Assembly (NCBI GenBank): GCA_963784195.1
Contig: CAWARA010000009.1
Coordinates: forward strand, 248,001 to 312,000
Source of the DNA: CAVQAH01 sp963784195
GTDB taxonomy: Bacteria; Acidobacteriota; Vicinamibacteria; Vicinamibacterales; 2-12-FULL-66-21
Direction of reading: 5' to 3'
Length of the DNA stretch: 64,000 nucleotides
In this document: positions 44,552 through 54,069 of the stretch, one piece after another
How the letters are laid out: each line of letters begins with the position of its first letter
Position numbering within the stretch: position 1 is the stretch's first letter
Made by a program: the position numbers and the translations under genes
Notes under the pieces: model-generated
Databases searched by the model: none
Told to the model about the DNA's origin: nothing
Seen by the model: only the letters and a program-made list of their open reading frames with translations

Positions 44552-45763
44552 GTGACACACTCTCTCGCCCCGCTGGCACTCGTGGTTTCGCTGGGCCTGG
44601 CTGCGACCTCCGCAGTCAGGTTCGACGGCACTGAGCCCGATTACGTCCGAAGGTACAAGATCGAAACGCTGCCGTCACTGGGTGGCACGAGCAGCCGCGG
44701 CAACGGCATCAACAACTGGGGCCTCGTCGCCGGCTTTTCCAACCTCACCGATAACAAAGCGCGGCGCGCCACGATCTGGCTGGATGGCCGCGCGCATCCA
44801 CTCGACACGCTCGGCGGCACGAACAGCAGCGTCGCCTGGTCTGGCCAGAGCAACCGTCCGCTCGTGGTCGGCATCGCGCAAACGTCGGATCCGCAGACAC
44901 GCAAGGACGGATGGAGTTGCCGGAATTTCTTTCCGGCGCCCGACAACATGAAATACCTGTGTCTGGGCTTCGTGTGGGAATGGGGACAGATGACTCGTCT
45001 GCCGACACTGGGCGGCGACAACGGCTTTGCCGCGAGCGCGAACAACAGGCGGCAGGTCGTCGGATGGGCGGAGAACACGGTGCTGGATTCGACCTGTGCT
45101 GGCGTGCCGCAGCCGCAGTTCCGCGCGGTGCTCTGGGATCTGAACACGGATCAGACGCACGAACTGCTTCCCTACGACATCGACTCGACGTCAGCGGCCA
45201 CCGCGATCAACAACCGCGGCCAGGTGGTCGGCATTTCCGGCGACTGCGATCAATCCGTCGGACGGCACTCGGCAAGACACGCCGTGATGTGGGAGGACGG
45301 CGTCGTCAAGGACCTCGGCAACGTCGGCGGCAACACGTGGAATACGCCCACCGCGATCAACCAGCGCGGCGACATCGTCGTCGGCTTCGCGAGCTCTCCT
45401 GGCGACGACCCTGATGCGCCCAAGCTGCGCGCGTTCGCGTGGACCACGCGCAGGAACTTCTGCACCAAGCTGCCGGGCACGGACATCTGCGATCTCGGCA
45501 CTCTCGATCCCAACGGCACGGCGCAGGCGTGGGGCTTGAACGAACGCGGCCAGATCGTCGGCACGTCATGCCCGCCGTCCGGCGGCTGCAAGGCGTTTCT
45601 GTGGGAAAAGGGCGCGATGTACGACCTCAACGAGGGGCGAGGCAATTTCCCTCATCGTCTCGAGAATGCGATGGATATCAACAACCGCGGGCAGATCACC
45701 GGCCGGGCGGTCACGGCTGGCGGAGAGGGCCTTGGAATCGTGGCTACGCCTCGGGGCAGGTAA
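44552..45763 (+). CDS. Exported HAF-repeat protein
   Basis: A 403-residue protein from GTG 44552 with a CAGGAGG site. After a signal peptide (MTHSLAPLALVVSLGLAATS) come six or seven HAF-type repeats of about 50 residues. Each holds a 'LGTLGG' or 'LPTLGG' turn, a 'A.AINNRGQVVG' segment and a 'A..WE.G...DLG' strand. They predict an extracellular beta-propeller-like fold. The cysteines SCRNF, TCAG and TDICD may form disulfides. HAF proteins are common in Acidobacteriota and proteobacteria and have no assigned function. Confidence 0.85.
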   Translation: MTHSLAPLALVVSLGLAATSAVRFDGTEPDYVRRYKIETLPSLGGTSSRGNGINNWGLVAGFSNLTDNKARRATIWLDGRAHPLDTLGGTNSSVAWSGQSNRPLVVGIAQTSDPQTRKDGWSCRNFFPAPDNMKYLCLGFVWEWGQMTRLPTLGGDNGFAASANNRRQVVGWAENTVLDSTCAGVPQPQFRAVLWDLNTDQTHELLPYDIDSTSAATAINNRGQVVGISGDCDQSVGRHSARHAVMWEDGVVKDLGNVGGNTWNTPTAINQRGDIVVGFASSPGDDPDAPKLRAFAWTTRRNFCTKLPGTDICDLGTLDPNGTAQAWGLNERGQIVGTSCPPSGGCKAFLWEKGAMYDLNEGRGNFPHRLENAMDINNRGQITGRAVTAGGEGLGIVATPRGR

Positions 45764-46265
45764 CGGAGGAGACGGGGACGGAGGGGACGGAGGAAACGGA
45801 ACGAGCTTCAACTCGGAGACACAGAGACACGGAGGCTCACTACTTTTTTGTTGCTGCAGCCGATGCAGGCCCGGCCGATGGCCTGATGATCCTACACATC
45901 TCGTGACAGGCCACGAGACACCACGCGCCAACCCGCCGATGCCGCCGCGCGCAGCGCGGCGAGCGATCGACCGACACCCCGCGGACACAAGCCGCGGGCG
46001 AAGGGTGGAGGCGGCTTGTGCCCGCGGGGTGTCGGTCGATCGCCGGTCCGGCCGACGGCCGGGCCGGCATCGGCACACCGGCGCGTTCGTCGCTACCGGT
46101 CGCCTCGTGTGTGGTCTGCCCCTGATGCCACCGATATGTGATCAATCATCAGCGCTGCGCCCGGGCTGCCGATCGCCGTACCTAGCTTTCATCAGCCTGC
46201 ATATCTCCGTTTCTCCGCGTCTCCGTTTTTGAAGCTCGTTCCGTGTCCCCCGTCCCCTCCGTCCC
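45761..46265. repeat. Cloverleaf palindromic element E2 with purine-rich arms
   Basis: Left arm 45775-45834 and right arm 46205-46265 are inverted copies about 85-90% alike, made of GGAGACACGGAG-like units and a shared CGGAACGAGCTTCAA core. Between them lies a nested palindrome: outer stem 45935-45944 with 46065-46074, left hairpin 45945-45959, 33-base inner stem 45963-45995 with 46011-46043 (one mismatch, 15-base loop), and right hairpin 46048-46062. This is the same plan as E1. It has no convincing open frame. It lies between the HAF gene and the EamA gene. Confidence 0.9.
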
Positions 46266-46277
46266 ATCATTCGAGGA

Positions 46278-46713
46278 TCACGTCGGACTCCAATACCAGA
46301 TCACCAGGGCACCGACCGTCATCAGCGTCACGCCAACAGTCATCTGCCAATTGACCGGCTCTCGCAGCCACAGCGCCGCGAGTACCGATTGTCAGGGGAA
46401 GACTCAGCTTGTCGATTGGAGAAACCAGAGACGCCGGGGCCATCTGCAGCGCGCGGAAATACGCCAGCCACGACACGCCCGTCGCAAGGCCGGACAGAAC
46501 CAGGAACACCAACGAACGCCGCGGAATGTTCGTCAGGCCCTTGTGCTCACCGAGGAAGAACACCAGCGCCCACGCCGCGAACAGCACGACGACGGTCCTG
46601 ATCGCCGTGGCGGTCGTCGAGGGCACGGCGGTAACGCCGATCTTCGCCAGGATTGCGGTCAGTGCGGCCGCGACGGCCGCCAGCAGTGCCCAGAAGAACC
46701 ACGTCATCGGCAT
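46278..46713 (-). pseudogene. Half-size EamA (DMT) transporter (one frame shift)
   Basis: From ATG 46713: MTWFFWALLAAVAAALTAIL, then ATAIRTVVVLFAAWALVFFL and LVFLVLSGLATGVSWLAYFR, three of the five helices of the 140-residue EamA type, followed by SPIDKLSLPLTI. An extra G near 46390 shifts the last part (LAALWLREPVNWQMTVGVTL, then VIWYWSP and TGA). These short EamA proteins work as dimers and export small metabolites. Restored length is about 144 residues. The gene abuts the right arm of element E2. Confidence 0.8.
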
Positions 46714-46775
46714 ACCCCAGTCTTCACGCTCTCCAACCAGACTTTGGAGCGTAAAAACGTGGATGATACGTCACT

Positions 46776-47630
46776 ATGAAGGGACTGCTCCGATCGACTG
46801 CCGCGCTCGTGGTCACCGGCGCCGCTCTCGGTGCGGCAGCCTCGCAACCCCCGCAGTCCGCAGGCACGGCCGACGTGAATCAGCGGAGCACGCCGCTCAC
46901 CATCGGCGAGACGTTTGCGATCGCGTCCAAGGTTCTCAACGAGACGCGGCGCATCAACGTCTACCTGCCACCTGCCTACTCTGAGCCCGCACCTGTGAGT
47001 TTGCCGGTCCTATACATGCCGGACGGCGGCGTCGCCGAAGACTTTCTGCACATCGCCGGTCTCGTGCAGGTCAGCGTTGGCAACGGCACGATGAGGCCGT
47101 TCATCCTGGCAGGTATCGAGAACACCGAGCGGCGGCGGGACATGACGGGACCGACCGAGAACCCCGAGGATCGGAAGATAGCGCCGCGAGTCGGCGGTTC
47201 GGCGGCTTTCCGACGTTTCATCAAGGACGAGTTGAAGCCGGCCATTCAAGCGCGCTACCGGACGACCGCCGAGTCGGCGATCGTCGGTGAATCGCTCGCG
47301 GGCCTCTTCGTGATGGAAACCTTCTTCCTCGATCCGGAGGTGTTCGACACGTACATCGCGTTCGATCCGAGCCTGTGGTGGAACAATCACCAGCTCGTCG
47401 ATAGTGCGAGCCAGCGCCTCAGCGCCAGGACGTCGCTCGACAAGACGGTGTACGTGGCATTTGGCAGCGACAGCGGCCTCGACACCCTGACCGCACAGCT
47501 CGCCGGCGTCCTGCGCCGCCACCCGTCGTCAACGTTGAGATGGCACATCGTGCCGATGCCGGAAGAGAAGCACGCGACGATCTACCATCCGGCCGCGCTG
47601 CGCGCCTTTCGCACGCTGTTCAAGCCGTAG
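46776..47630 (+). CDS. Exported esterase-like alpha/beta hydrolase
   Basis: A 284-residue protein with a signal peptide (MKGLLRSTAALVVTGAALGA). The esterase-D/IroE-type fold shows RRINVYLPPAY, LPVLYMPDGGVAEDF, the nucleophile segment AIVGESLAGLFVMETFF (GESLAG places the serine), the acid in FGSDSGLDTL and the histidine in EKHATIYHPAA. The related enzymes IroE and BesA open siderophore lactones, and others are acetyl- or feruloyl esterases. The true substrate is not clear. It is convergent with the molybdopterin oxidoreductase and overlaps its end by 11 bases. Confidence 0.85.
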   Translation: MKGLLRSTAALVVTGAALGAAASQPPQSAGTADVNQRSTPLTIGETFAIASKVLNETRRINVYLPPAYSEPAPVSLPVLYMPDGGVAEDFLHIAGLVQVSVGNGTMRPFILAGIENTERRRDMTGPTENPEDRKIAPRVGGSAAFRRFIKDELKPAIQARYRTTAESAIVGESLAGLFVMETFFLDPEVFDTYIAFDPSLWWNNHQLVDSASQRLSARTSLDKTVYVAFGSDSGLDTLTAQLAGVLRRHPSSTLRWHIVPMPEEKHATIYHPAALRAFRTLFKP

Positions 47631-49671
47631 AGGGTCCCGAGACTTCCACGAACGCATCGTAGAGCCCACTGCCGCCGCCCCAGTCGGTCGGCTCCTCCGC
47701 CGTGAGGACGTTGACCGAACGACGCTCGCCATGCGCATCGGTGAACCCGCCGAACGGCATCCAGACCACGCCCGGTCTGACGCGATCCGACACGCGGCAG
47801 ACAGCACGCACTTCACCTCTCTCGTTGCGCACGAACACGGAATCTCCGGTGGCGACGCCTCGCCGGCGTGCGTCTTCGGCGTGAATCTCGATGAACAGTT
47901 CTCCCGCGCGGCGGCTGTGGCGGTCTTGATTGTTGTATCCGGAGTTCAGGAAGTGCAGCTGCTTCCCGGTGATCAACTGCAGCCCATCACCCGAAGGCAT
48001 CTCACCTGCCGACGGCAGCGAATCGTGCCCGGCCTCGCGCAGTGACTCCGAATACAGTTCAGCCTTGCCGCTCGGCGTGTTGAAGCCGCCGTTGGCAAAG
48101 GGCCGCCAGTCGTCTCCACAATTCAGACGGACGTGGCCCTCTTCCCAGAGACGTTCGTACGTGATGCCATCGAGCCACGGATGTCCGCTCGCCAGCGCTC
48201 CACGCAGCATGGACTCGTCGCTCTCGAACAGCCACTCCTCCCTCCGACCCAGCGCCGCAGCCAATCGCCGGAACAACTCGGTGTTCGACACCGACTCGCC
48301 CCGCGGCGCGATCGCCGGACGATTCATCGCGAGATACAAGTGACCCCATGCGGGCGACAAATCCAGGTGCTCGATCTGACTCGTGGCAGGCAGGACGTAG
48401 TCGGCGTAACGCGCTGTCTCGGTGACGAACAGGTCGTGCACGACCGTGAACAGGTCGTCGCGCATGAGCCCCTGCCGGATCCTGTTCTGGTTCGGCATCG
48501 AGACCATCGGATTCGCGCCGTAAACCATCAGCGACCGGATCGGCGGCCGCAGGTCGCGGTCGCACAAATCCTTGCCGAGATCGCGCATGTTCAGGACGCG
48601 CACGCCCGCAACGTGCACCTCAGGCATCTTCACGCGGTCCATGTCCAGCGCTGCGAACTGCAGCGCGTGCGTGGAGCGAGCGAGGCCGCCTCCCCGGTGC
48701 TTCCACGCTCCGGTCAACACCGGCAGGCAGCCGAGGGTGCGGAACTGCATCGCGCCATGCCGATGATGCTCGACCCCGATCAACGGCCGCAGCAAAGACG
48801 GCTGCGTCGTCGCGTATTCGCGCGCGAATCGTTCGATGTCGTCTGCCGGCAGGCCCACCGTGCTGGCAACACGTTCAGGAGCGTATTGCTGCACGCGTTC
48901 CACGAGCGCGTCGTAACCAACCGCGTGCTGCGAAACGTACTCGCGATCGACAAGCCCGTCGCGGACGATGACGTGCATCATCGCCAGCGCCAGCGCGGCA
49001 TCACTCGACGGCTTGATCTGGATGTGCCAGTCAACCGACTCCGCGGTACGAGTCCTGATGGGGTCCACCGCCACGATCTTCGCGCCGCGGCGCTGCGCTT
49101 CGCGCACGAGTGGCCAGAAATGGAGGTTGGTGACGATCGTGTTCGTTCCCCACAACACGACGTACCGGCTGTGAACGATCTGTTCGGGATCGATTCCCGT
49201 CCCCGTCCCGATTGTCGACGAAAGGCCGGCCGCAGCCACCGCGCCGCAGATGTTCCGCTCGAGCCCGCTGCAGCCCATCGAACCGAACAGCCGCCTGTCG
49301 AGCGAGGCCGTCTGTATCAGCGCCTGCACACCCGCCGAGCTGTATGGCAGGAGCGCCTCCGGGCCCGATTCGTCGATGGTGGTCTTCCACCGTGCGGCGA
49401 TGTCCGCGAGCGCTTCGTCCCAGCTCACCCGCACGAAGCGCGCCTCGCCCTTGGCCCCTGAGCGCTTGAGCGGGTGCAAGACTCGATCGGGATGGTAGAC
49501 GCGCTCGAGATAGTGATTGACCTTGGCGCACAGCGTCCCGCGGTTGAATGGATGCGCAGGATCGCCCGAGAGACGCTCGGCGGTACCATCCCGGACCTCG
49601 ACCACCCACCCGCACGTATCAGGACAGTCATGCCCGCATGCCCCGCGAACGACCTGGATCGGTGAGGTCAA
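47620..49671 (-). CDS. Molybdopterin-dependent oxidoreductase (DMSO-reductase superfamily)
   Basis: A 683-residue protein with a TTG start and an AAGGGGGG ribosome site. C12, C16, C20 and C48 (ACGHDCPDTCGW, then GTLCAKVN) bind the [4Fe-4S] cluster. Domains then follow the family order: VSWDEALADIAARW, the SMGCSGLERNICGAV region at the molybdenum site, SRYVVLWGTNTIVTNLHFWP, PIRTRTAESVDWHIQIKPSS, and the C-terminal Molydop_binding barrel (LQLITGKQLHFLNSGYNN to DSVFVRNERGEVRA). There is no Tat signal and no membrane or electron-transfer partner nearby, so it is a cytosolic single-subunit type. The substrate is unknown. Confidence 0.85.
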   Translation of the reverse strand: MTSPIQVVRGACGHDCPDTCGWVVEVRDGTAERLSGDPAHPFNRGTLCAKVNHYLERVYHPDRVLHPLKRSGAKGEARFVRVSWDEALADIAARWKTTIDESGPEALLPYSSAGVQALIQTASLDRRLFGSMGCSGLERNICGAVAAAGLSSTIGTGTGIDPEQIVHSRYVVLWGTNTIVTNLHFWPLVREAQRRGAKIVAVDPIRTRTAESVDWHIQIKPSSDAALALAMMHVIVRDGLVDREYVSQHAVGYDALVERVQQYAPERVASTVGLPADDIERFAREYATTQPSLLRPLIGVEHHRHGAMQFRTLGCLPVLTGAWKHRGGGLARSTHALQFAALDMDRVKMPEVHVAGVRVLNMRDLGKDLCDRDLRPPIRSLMVYGANPMVSMPNQNRIRQGLMRDDLFTVVHDLFVTETARYADYVLPATSQIEHLDLSPAWGHLYLAMNRPAIAPRGESVSNTELFRRLAAALGRREEWLFESDESMLRGALASGHPWLDGITYERLWEEGHVRLNCGDDWRPFANGGFNTPSGKAELYSESLREAGHDSLPSAGEMPSGDGLQLITGKQLHFLNSGYNNQDRHSRRAGELFIEIHAEDARRRGVATGDSVFVRNERGEVRAVCRVSDRVRPGVVWMPFGGFTDAHGERRSVNVLTAEEPTDWGGGSGLYDAFVEVSGPSTA

Positions 49672-49739
49672 TCGGATTCCCCCCTTCGCCTCTCGCGAGT
49701 TTAACCTTGGAGGTAGCGGGGGCGGGGGCCAAACGATGG

Positions 49740-50887
49740 ATGGTCCTTCACTGCCGAGGGTTCCTCACGAGGGTTCATACGGGGGTTCATACGGGGGTTC
49801 ACGACGGGGGTTCACGACGAGGGTTCAGACGCCGGGTTCACGGACGATGGTTCGCCGGCTGCGACACGGTCCGAGCCGAGCGAGCCGGTTGGCTCGGGGC
49901 GACCTCTGAGCTGCGCGACGGCGACAGTCTAAAAACGGCCTCGGAGCGGGTCCCTTCGTCGCCGGCCAGGCTTCGTCTCCGGCGTACGGCAAACCCCGTT
50001 GCCCAACCGATTGGGCGCGGACCGTCGGATTAGCTAAGCCGGCGACGCGGCCGTGAGCACGCGCCGCGGAGAGGTCGTTTTTCCGCGCAGCGAAGCGGGA
50101 GCCCCGAGACGACCGGCTCGATCGGCACGGACGAACGGACGATAGACGGGGTTCACGACGTGGGTTCACGACGAGGGTTCATGACGACGGTTCAGACGAG
50201 AGTTCACGACGAGGGTTCACCGGCTGCGACACGGTCCGAGCCGAGCGAGCCGGTTGGCTCGGGGCGACCTCTGAGCTGCGCGACGGCGACAGTCTAAAAA
50301 CGGCCTCGGAGCGGGTCCTTCGTCGCCGGCCAGGCTTCGTCTCCGGCGTACGGCACACCCCGTTGCCCAACCGATTGGGCGCGGACGTTCGGATCAGCCA
50401 AGCCGGCGACGCGGCCGTGAGCACGCGCCGCGGAGAGGTCGTTTTTCCGCGCAGCGAAGCGGGAGTTCCGAGACGACCGAGTCGGTTGGACGAACGGACG
50501 ATAGACGGGTTCACGACGGGGTTCAGGACGAGTGGTTCATGACGAAGGTTCAGGCCGAGAGTTCACGACGAGGGTTCACCGCTGCGACACGGTCCGAGCC
50601 GAGCGAGCCGGTTGGCTCGGGGCGACCTCTGAGCTGCGCGACGGCGGCAGTCTAAAAACGGCCTCGGAGCGGGTCCCATCGTCGCCGGCCAGGCTTCGTC
50701 TCCGGCGTACGGCAGACCCCGTTGCCCAACCGATTGGGCGCGGACGTTCGGATCAGCTATGCCGGCGACGCGGCGTCAGCACGCGCCGCGGAGAGGTCGT
50801 TTTTCCGCGCAGCGAAGCGGGAGTTCACGACGCGGGTTCACCGCTGCGACACGGTCCGAGCCGAGCGAGCCGGTTGGCTCGAGGCGA
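49740..50887. repeat. Compound repeat array upstream of the duplicated signalling operon
   Basis: Two kinds of repeat alternate. Short units of about 12-13 bases (consensus near GTTCACGACGAGG) fill 49767-49850, 50152-50222, 50508-50580 and 50823-50842. A core of about 240 bases occurs at 49859-50102, 50224-50465 and 50582-50823, with a 44-base fourth piece at 50844-50887 that runs into the operon promoter. Core copies are over 95% alike. Each holds several hairpins, for example GCCCAA-CCGA-TTGGGC at 50001-50016, 50365-50380 and 50724-50739. Open frames across it are by-products of the high GC. No start, ribosome site or family supports a protein. Confidence 0.9.
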
Positions 50888-50945
50888 CGTCTGAAGCTAC
50901 GCGAAAGGACGAAGGATCCCAGGCCGGCGCGCACTCTATATACAC
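50888..50945 (+). promoter_or_regulatory. Conserved upstream region of the receptor operon
   Basis: Fifty-eight bases are nearly identical in both copies (55128-55185). TATATA ends three bases before the ATG and six bases before a second-codon GTG. No ribosome site is present. If TATATA is a -10 element, transcription would begin at or next to the GTG, so a leaderless message is possible. No consensus -35 is seen, so an alternative sigma factor, perhaps the operon's own, may read it. Confidence 0.4.
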
Positions 50946-53447
50946 ATGGTGACGACGATCCTCCTGGTTGCCACGATAGGGCTGATGCCGGCAGCGGCGG
51001 GTCCGCAGGCAGGCCAGTACGCCGGCAGGCCTGTGGCTGACGTGCTCCGCGAGTTGCAAACGGCCGAGCTGCGCATCATCTTCAGTGACGATCTGGTGCC
51101 GGCGGCGTTGCGCGTCAAGGCCGAACCGACATCGCGGAACGCGAAGGAGATCGCCGAGCAGATCCTGGCGCCGCATGGTCTGGCGCTTCAGAAAGGGCCG
51201 CGCGGGACGCTGGTCGTGGTCGTGCGGCCCAAGAGTCCTCCACGGCTCACCACGCCCCGAACGCCCGCGCCTGCAGGTGGAGGCCGGACGGACATCGAGG
51301 CTCCGCCCACCGACGCGTCTGTTCCCGTCCGCATTGAGGAACGCGTCGAAGTGATCGATCGCCTGCGCGAAACCGGCAGCTCGGCGAGCACGTACACGAT
51401 CGAGCCGTCGGGTGTACGCGAGATGGCTGGAAGTTTCGAGAACGTCTTCCAGACGCTGCAGGTATTCCCGGGCGCGGCCGGCATCAATGACGACGATGGC
51501 AAGCTGGCGGTGCGTGGCGGCGGACCGGAGCACAACCTGATCGTCGTCGACGGCGTGCAGATCCACAGGCCGCAGCGGCTCGGACACTTCACCGCCTCGT
51601 TCCTGAACCCCGAGACGATCGAGCGCATCAGTCTTGACGCTTCCGGCCTCGACGCGCGCTATGGCGGACGGCTGTCGTCGGTCACGACGATCGAGACACG
51701 CGACGGGGTTCGCGATCGCGCGCTCGCGGTATCGGGGTCGATGGGTCTGACCAGCGGTGATGCACTCTTCGAGGGCCGCCTGCCGAAGACCGAAACGGGA
51801 TCGTGGTGGCTCACGGCGCGCGGCACCTACTATCGCGCGGTCTTCGATCGCTTCAACCGTGGGGTGACGCCGGGGTTCAACGACGTGCAGGGCAAGGTCG
51901 CCGTGCGGCCGACCGAGCGCACGCGCCTGACGCTCTTCGGGCTTGCGGGCCGTGAGACGCTGCAACAAATCGAGTCCGAGCCTCACGGCGGCGAGGAGGT
52001 TCGCCGTGATGAGTATCGCGGAGACAACCGGCTTGGCGTGTTGAACTATTCGTGGATGCCGTCGAGCCGCCTCATCACCACCACCACGGCCTCGGCGTAC
52101 GCGCACGACGAGCGGGATTACGAAGGCGCGTTTGCGTTCGGTCTCCGTCCATTCGAGCGCGTCACGCGCGTGCACGACTTCGCCGTTGGACAGCGATTCG
52201 TGTACGGCGCATCGGCGCGGCATCTGTTCGACGGCGGCGTCGAGTTGCGGCGCGTGCGGAGCGCCTGGCGCATGGACAGCACGAGGCAGCCTGAGTTCTG
52301 GCGTGGCCTCGGGCCGAGCACGTGGGGCGAACTGATCGATTACGCGGCCGGTCCGATCGACTCACACCTGACCCGCACGCAGGCCGGGTTCTGGCTGCAG
52401 GATCGGATCGCGATCGGCCCAACCTGGGCGGTCGAACCTGGCGTTCGCGTCGACTGGAATTCGTATACCGGCGAGTCCGCCTGGCAGCCGCGCGTGCGCC
52501 TGAACGGACGCATCGGCGGCACCACGCTCTGGACCGGCGTTGCCGTCCAGGCACAGACCCCGTCGCACGAAAGCCTTCAGGGGCTCGACTTCTTCGACCT
52601 CACGCAGACGGACGGTCGCGATCTGCGCAACGAGCGATCGCGCCAGATCGTCGCGGGGTTCGAGCAGACGCTGCGATCCAATATTGCGCTTCGGGTCGAA
52701 GCCTACCACCGCCGGTTCGATCGGTTGCTCGTGCAGCGCCTCGAGAACGAGGCTGAGCGCGCGTCCCGGCTCTCGATTTATCAGCTTCCGCCAGATCTCC
52801 CCGCCGACAGCGTGATCCTTGAATACCGGCCTACAGTTCATCCCGAAAGCACGGGACTCGGAAAGGCGACGGGCCTCGAAGTGCTCGTGCGTCATGAGGG
52901 ACGGCGCCTGAGCGGATGGTTCGGCTACACGCTGAGCAAGTCGACGCGGGAGTTGTACGGCCACGAGGTGCCGTTCGACTTCGATCGCCGTCACGCATTC
53001 AGCGCCGTGGGCACCTTTCATTTGTCCCGCCGCGTGCGTCTGTCCGGAACCTGGCAGCACGCATCAGGCTTTCCGGTGACGCCGCTGCACGAGGAAGTCG
53101 CCTTCGGGCGGACCGTCTTTCTCGATGGAACCATCGATCCGATCGCACGACCATCCCGGCGTCCTGATGGCACCTTGTCCACGTTCCTCCAGCCGTTCAT
53201 GCGTCGGCTTGCGCTCCGCAATACAGACCGCTTGAGTCCGTACTCGCGCACCGACGCCCGGGTGACGTTCTCCACGCTCGGCCATTGGGAGTTCTACGGT
53301 GAGGTGATCAACGTGTTCAACCACCGGAACTACCTGATCGAGGTCAGGTTCCCAGCCGTGGACAACGTGCCGGAGAACGTGTCGCGGAGCAACATCTACA
53401 CGGAGTTCGAGCGCATACCCACGGCCGGGGTGCGATTCAGGTTCTGA
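50946..53447 (+). CDS. TonB-dependent receptor with N-terminal STN signalling domain, copy 1
   Basis: An 833-residue outer-membrane protein. Residues 1-21 are a short signal peptide. Residues 24-95 are an STN (secretin and TonB N-terminus) domain: GRPVADVLRELQTAELRIIF, then LRVKAEPTSRNAKEIAEQIL. A proline-rich linker leads to a plug domain (GSFENVFQTLQVFPG, LAVRGGGPEHNLIVVDGVQI, RYGGRLSSVTTIET). The rest is a barrel ending FERIPTAGVRFRF with the terminal phenylalanine needed for insertion. An STN domain marks receptors that pass a signal to an inner-membrane anti-sigma. The frame is intact in this copy. The ligand is unknown. Confidence 0.9.
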   Translation: MVTTILLVATIGLMPAAAGPQAGQYAGRPVADVLRELQTAELRIIFSDDLVPAALRVKAEPTSRNAKEIAEQILAPHGLALQKGPRGTLVVVVRPKSPPRLTTPRTPAPAGGGRTDIEAPPTDASVPVRIEERVEVIDRLRETGSSASTYTIEPSGVREMAGSFENVFQTLQVFPGAAGINDDDGKLAVRGGGPEHNLIVVDGVQIHRPQRLGHFTASFLNPETIERISLDASGLDARYGGRLSSVTTIETRDGVRDRALAVSGSMGLTSGDALFEGRLPKTETGSWWLTARGTYYRAVFDRFNRGVTPGFNDVQGKVAVRPTERTRLTLFGLAGRETLQQIESEPHGGEEVRRDEYRGDNRLGVLNYSWMPSSRLITTTTASAYAHDERDYEGAFAFGLRPFERVTRVHDFAVGQRFVYGASARHLFDGGVELRRVRSAWRMDSTRQPEFWRGLGPSTWGELIDYAAGPIDSHLTRTQAGFWLQDRIAIGPTWAVEPGVRVDWNSYTGESAWQPRVRLNGRIGGTTLWTGVAVQAQTPSHESLQGLDFFDLTQTDGRDLRNERSRQIVAGFEQTLRSNIALRVEAYHRRFDRLLVQRLENEAERASRLSIYQLPPDLPADSVILEYRPTVHPESTGLGKATGLEVLVRHEGRRLSGWFGYTLSKSTRELYGHEVPFDFDRRHAFSAVGTFHLSRRVRLSGTWQHASGFPVTPLHEEVAFGRTVFLDGTIDPIARPSRRPDGTLSTFLQPFMRRLALRNTDRLSPYSRTDARVTFSTLGHWEFYGEVINVFNHRNYLIEVRFPAVDNVPENVSRSNIYTEFERIPTAGVRFRF

Positions 53448-53460
53448 GGATACGCACGCA

Positions 53461-54069
53461 GTGGAAACAGATCTCGACCTGGTCCGGCGGATGCTACACG
53501 GGGACGAAGCTGCCTTCGAACGATTCTTCGAGGCCACGTATCCGGCACTTCACCGCTTCGCGCTCGCACGGCTCGACTTCAACCGCGATGCCGCGGCGGA
53601 AGTCGCGCAGGCGGCCATCTGCAAGGCGATCGGCAAGCTGCACACGTACCGCGGCGAAGCCGCCCTGCTGACGTGGCTCAGCACCTTCTGCCGCCACGAG
53701 CTGTACGCCTATCGGAAACGGCATAACGACCACCGCATGGTGGATCTGCTCGAAGACGACCCGGAAGTGCGTGCGGCGCTCGAGTCCCTGCGGGCCTGGA
53801 ATGCGGACGATCTCGACGCGACGCTGGATCGGAAGAGGGTGGCATCGCTCGTCCAGCGCGTGCTCGATCACTTGCCGCCCCACTATGCCGACGCGCTCGA
53901 GTGGAAGTACATCGACGGCCTCACGGTCCAGGAAATTGCCACGCGGATGGACCTCGGTGCGAAAGCGGCCGAGTCGCTGTTGACGCGGGCGCGGCGCGCA
54001 TTTCGTGACGCTTTTCAGAGCCTGGCTCCGGCCTGGTCCGGCTTCGATCCGAACGAGGGACAGCCATGA
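53461..54069 (+). CDS. ECF-like sigma factor, copy 1
   Basis: A 202-residue protein from GTG 53461, 13 bases after the receptor. Region 2 covers residues 8-80 (GDEAAFERFFEATYPALHRF, then TYRGEAALLTWLSTFCRHEL). Region 4 covers about 130-185 (LDHLPPHYADALEWKYIDGL, then VQEIATRMDLGAKAAESLLT), with the helix that should bind the -35 element. The linker (residues 90-128) is longer than usual. Its TGA overlaps the FecR-like ATG by four bases. The protein is identical to copy 2, with only synonymous base changes, so it is under strong selection. It should direct transcription of its own operon or of linked uptake genes. Confidence 0.9.
   Translation: METDLDLVRRMLHGDEAAFERFFEATYPALHRFALARLDFNRDAAAEVAQAAICKAIGKLHTYRGEAALLTWLSTFCRHELYAYRKRHNDHRMVDLLEDDPEVRAALESLRAWNADDLDATLDRKRVASLVQRVLDHLPPHYADALEWKYIDGLTVQEIATRMDLGAKAAESLLTRARRAFRDAFQSLAPAWSGFDPNEGQP

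Noticed and set aside
49740..50887. The short GTTCACGACGAGG repeats as a CRISPR array
   Set aside because: Units are contiguous, with no spacers of constant length, and no cas genes are present.
50532..50894. 120-codon frame across the third repeat core
   Set aside because: It is made wholly of repeat sequence; the equivalent frames in the other cores are broken and no family matches.
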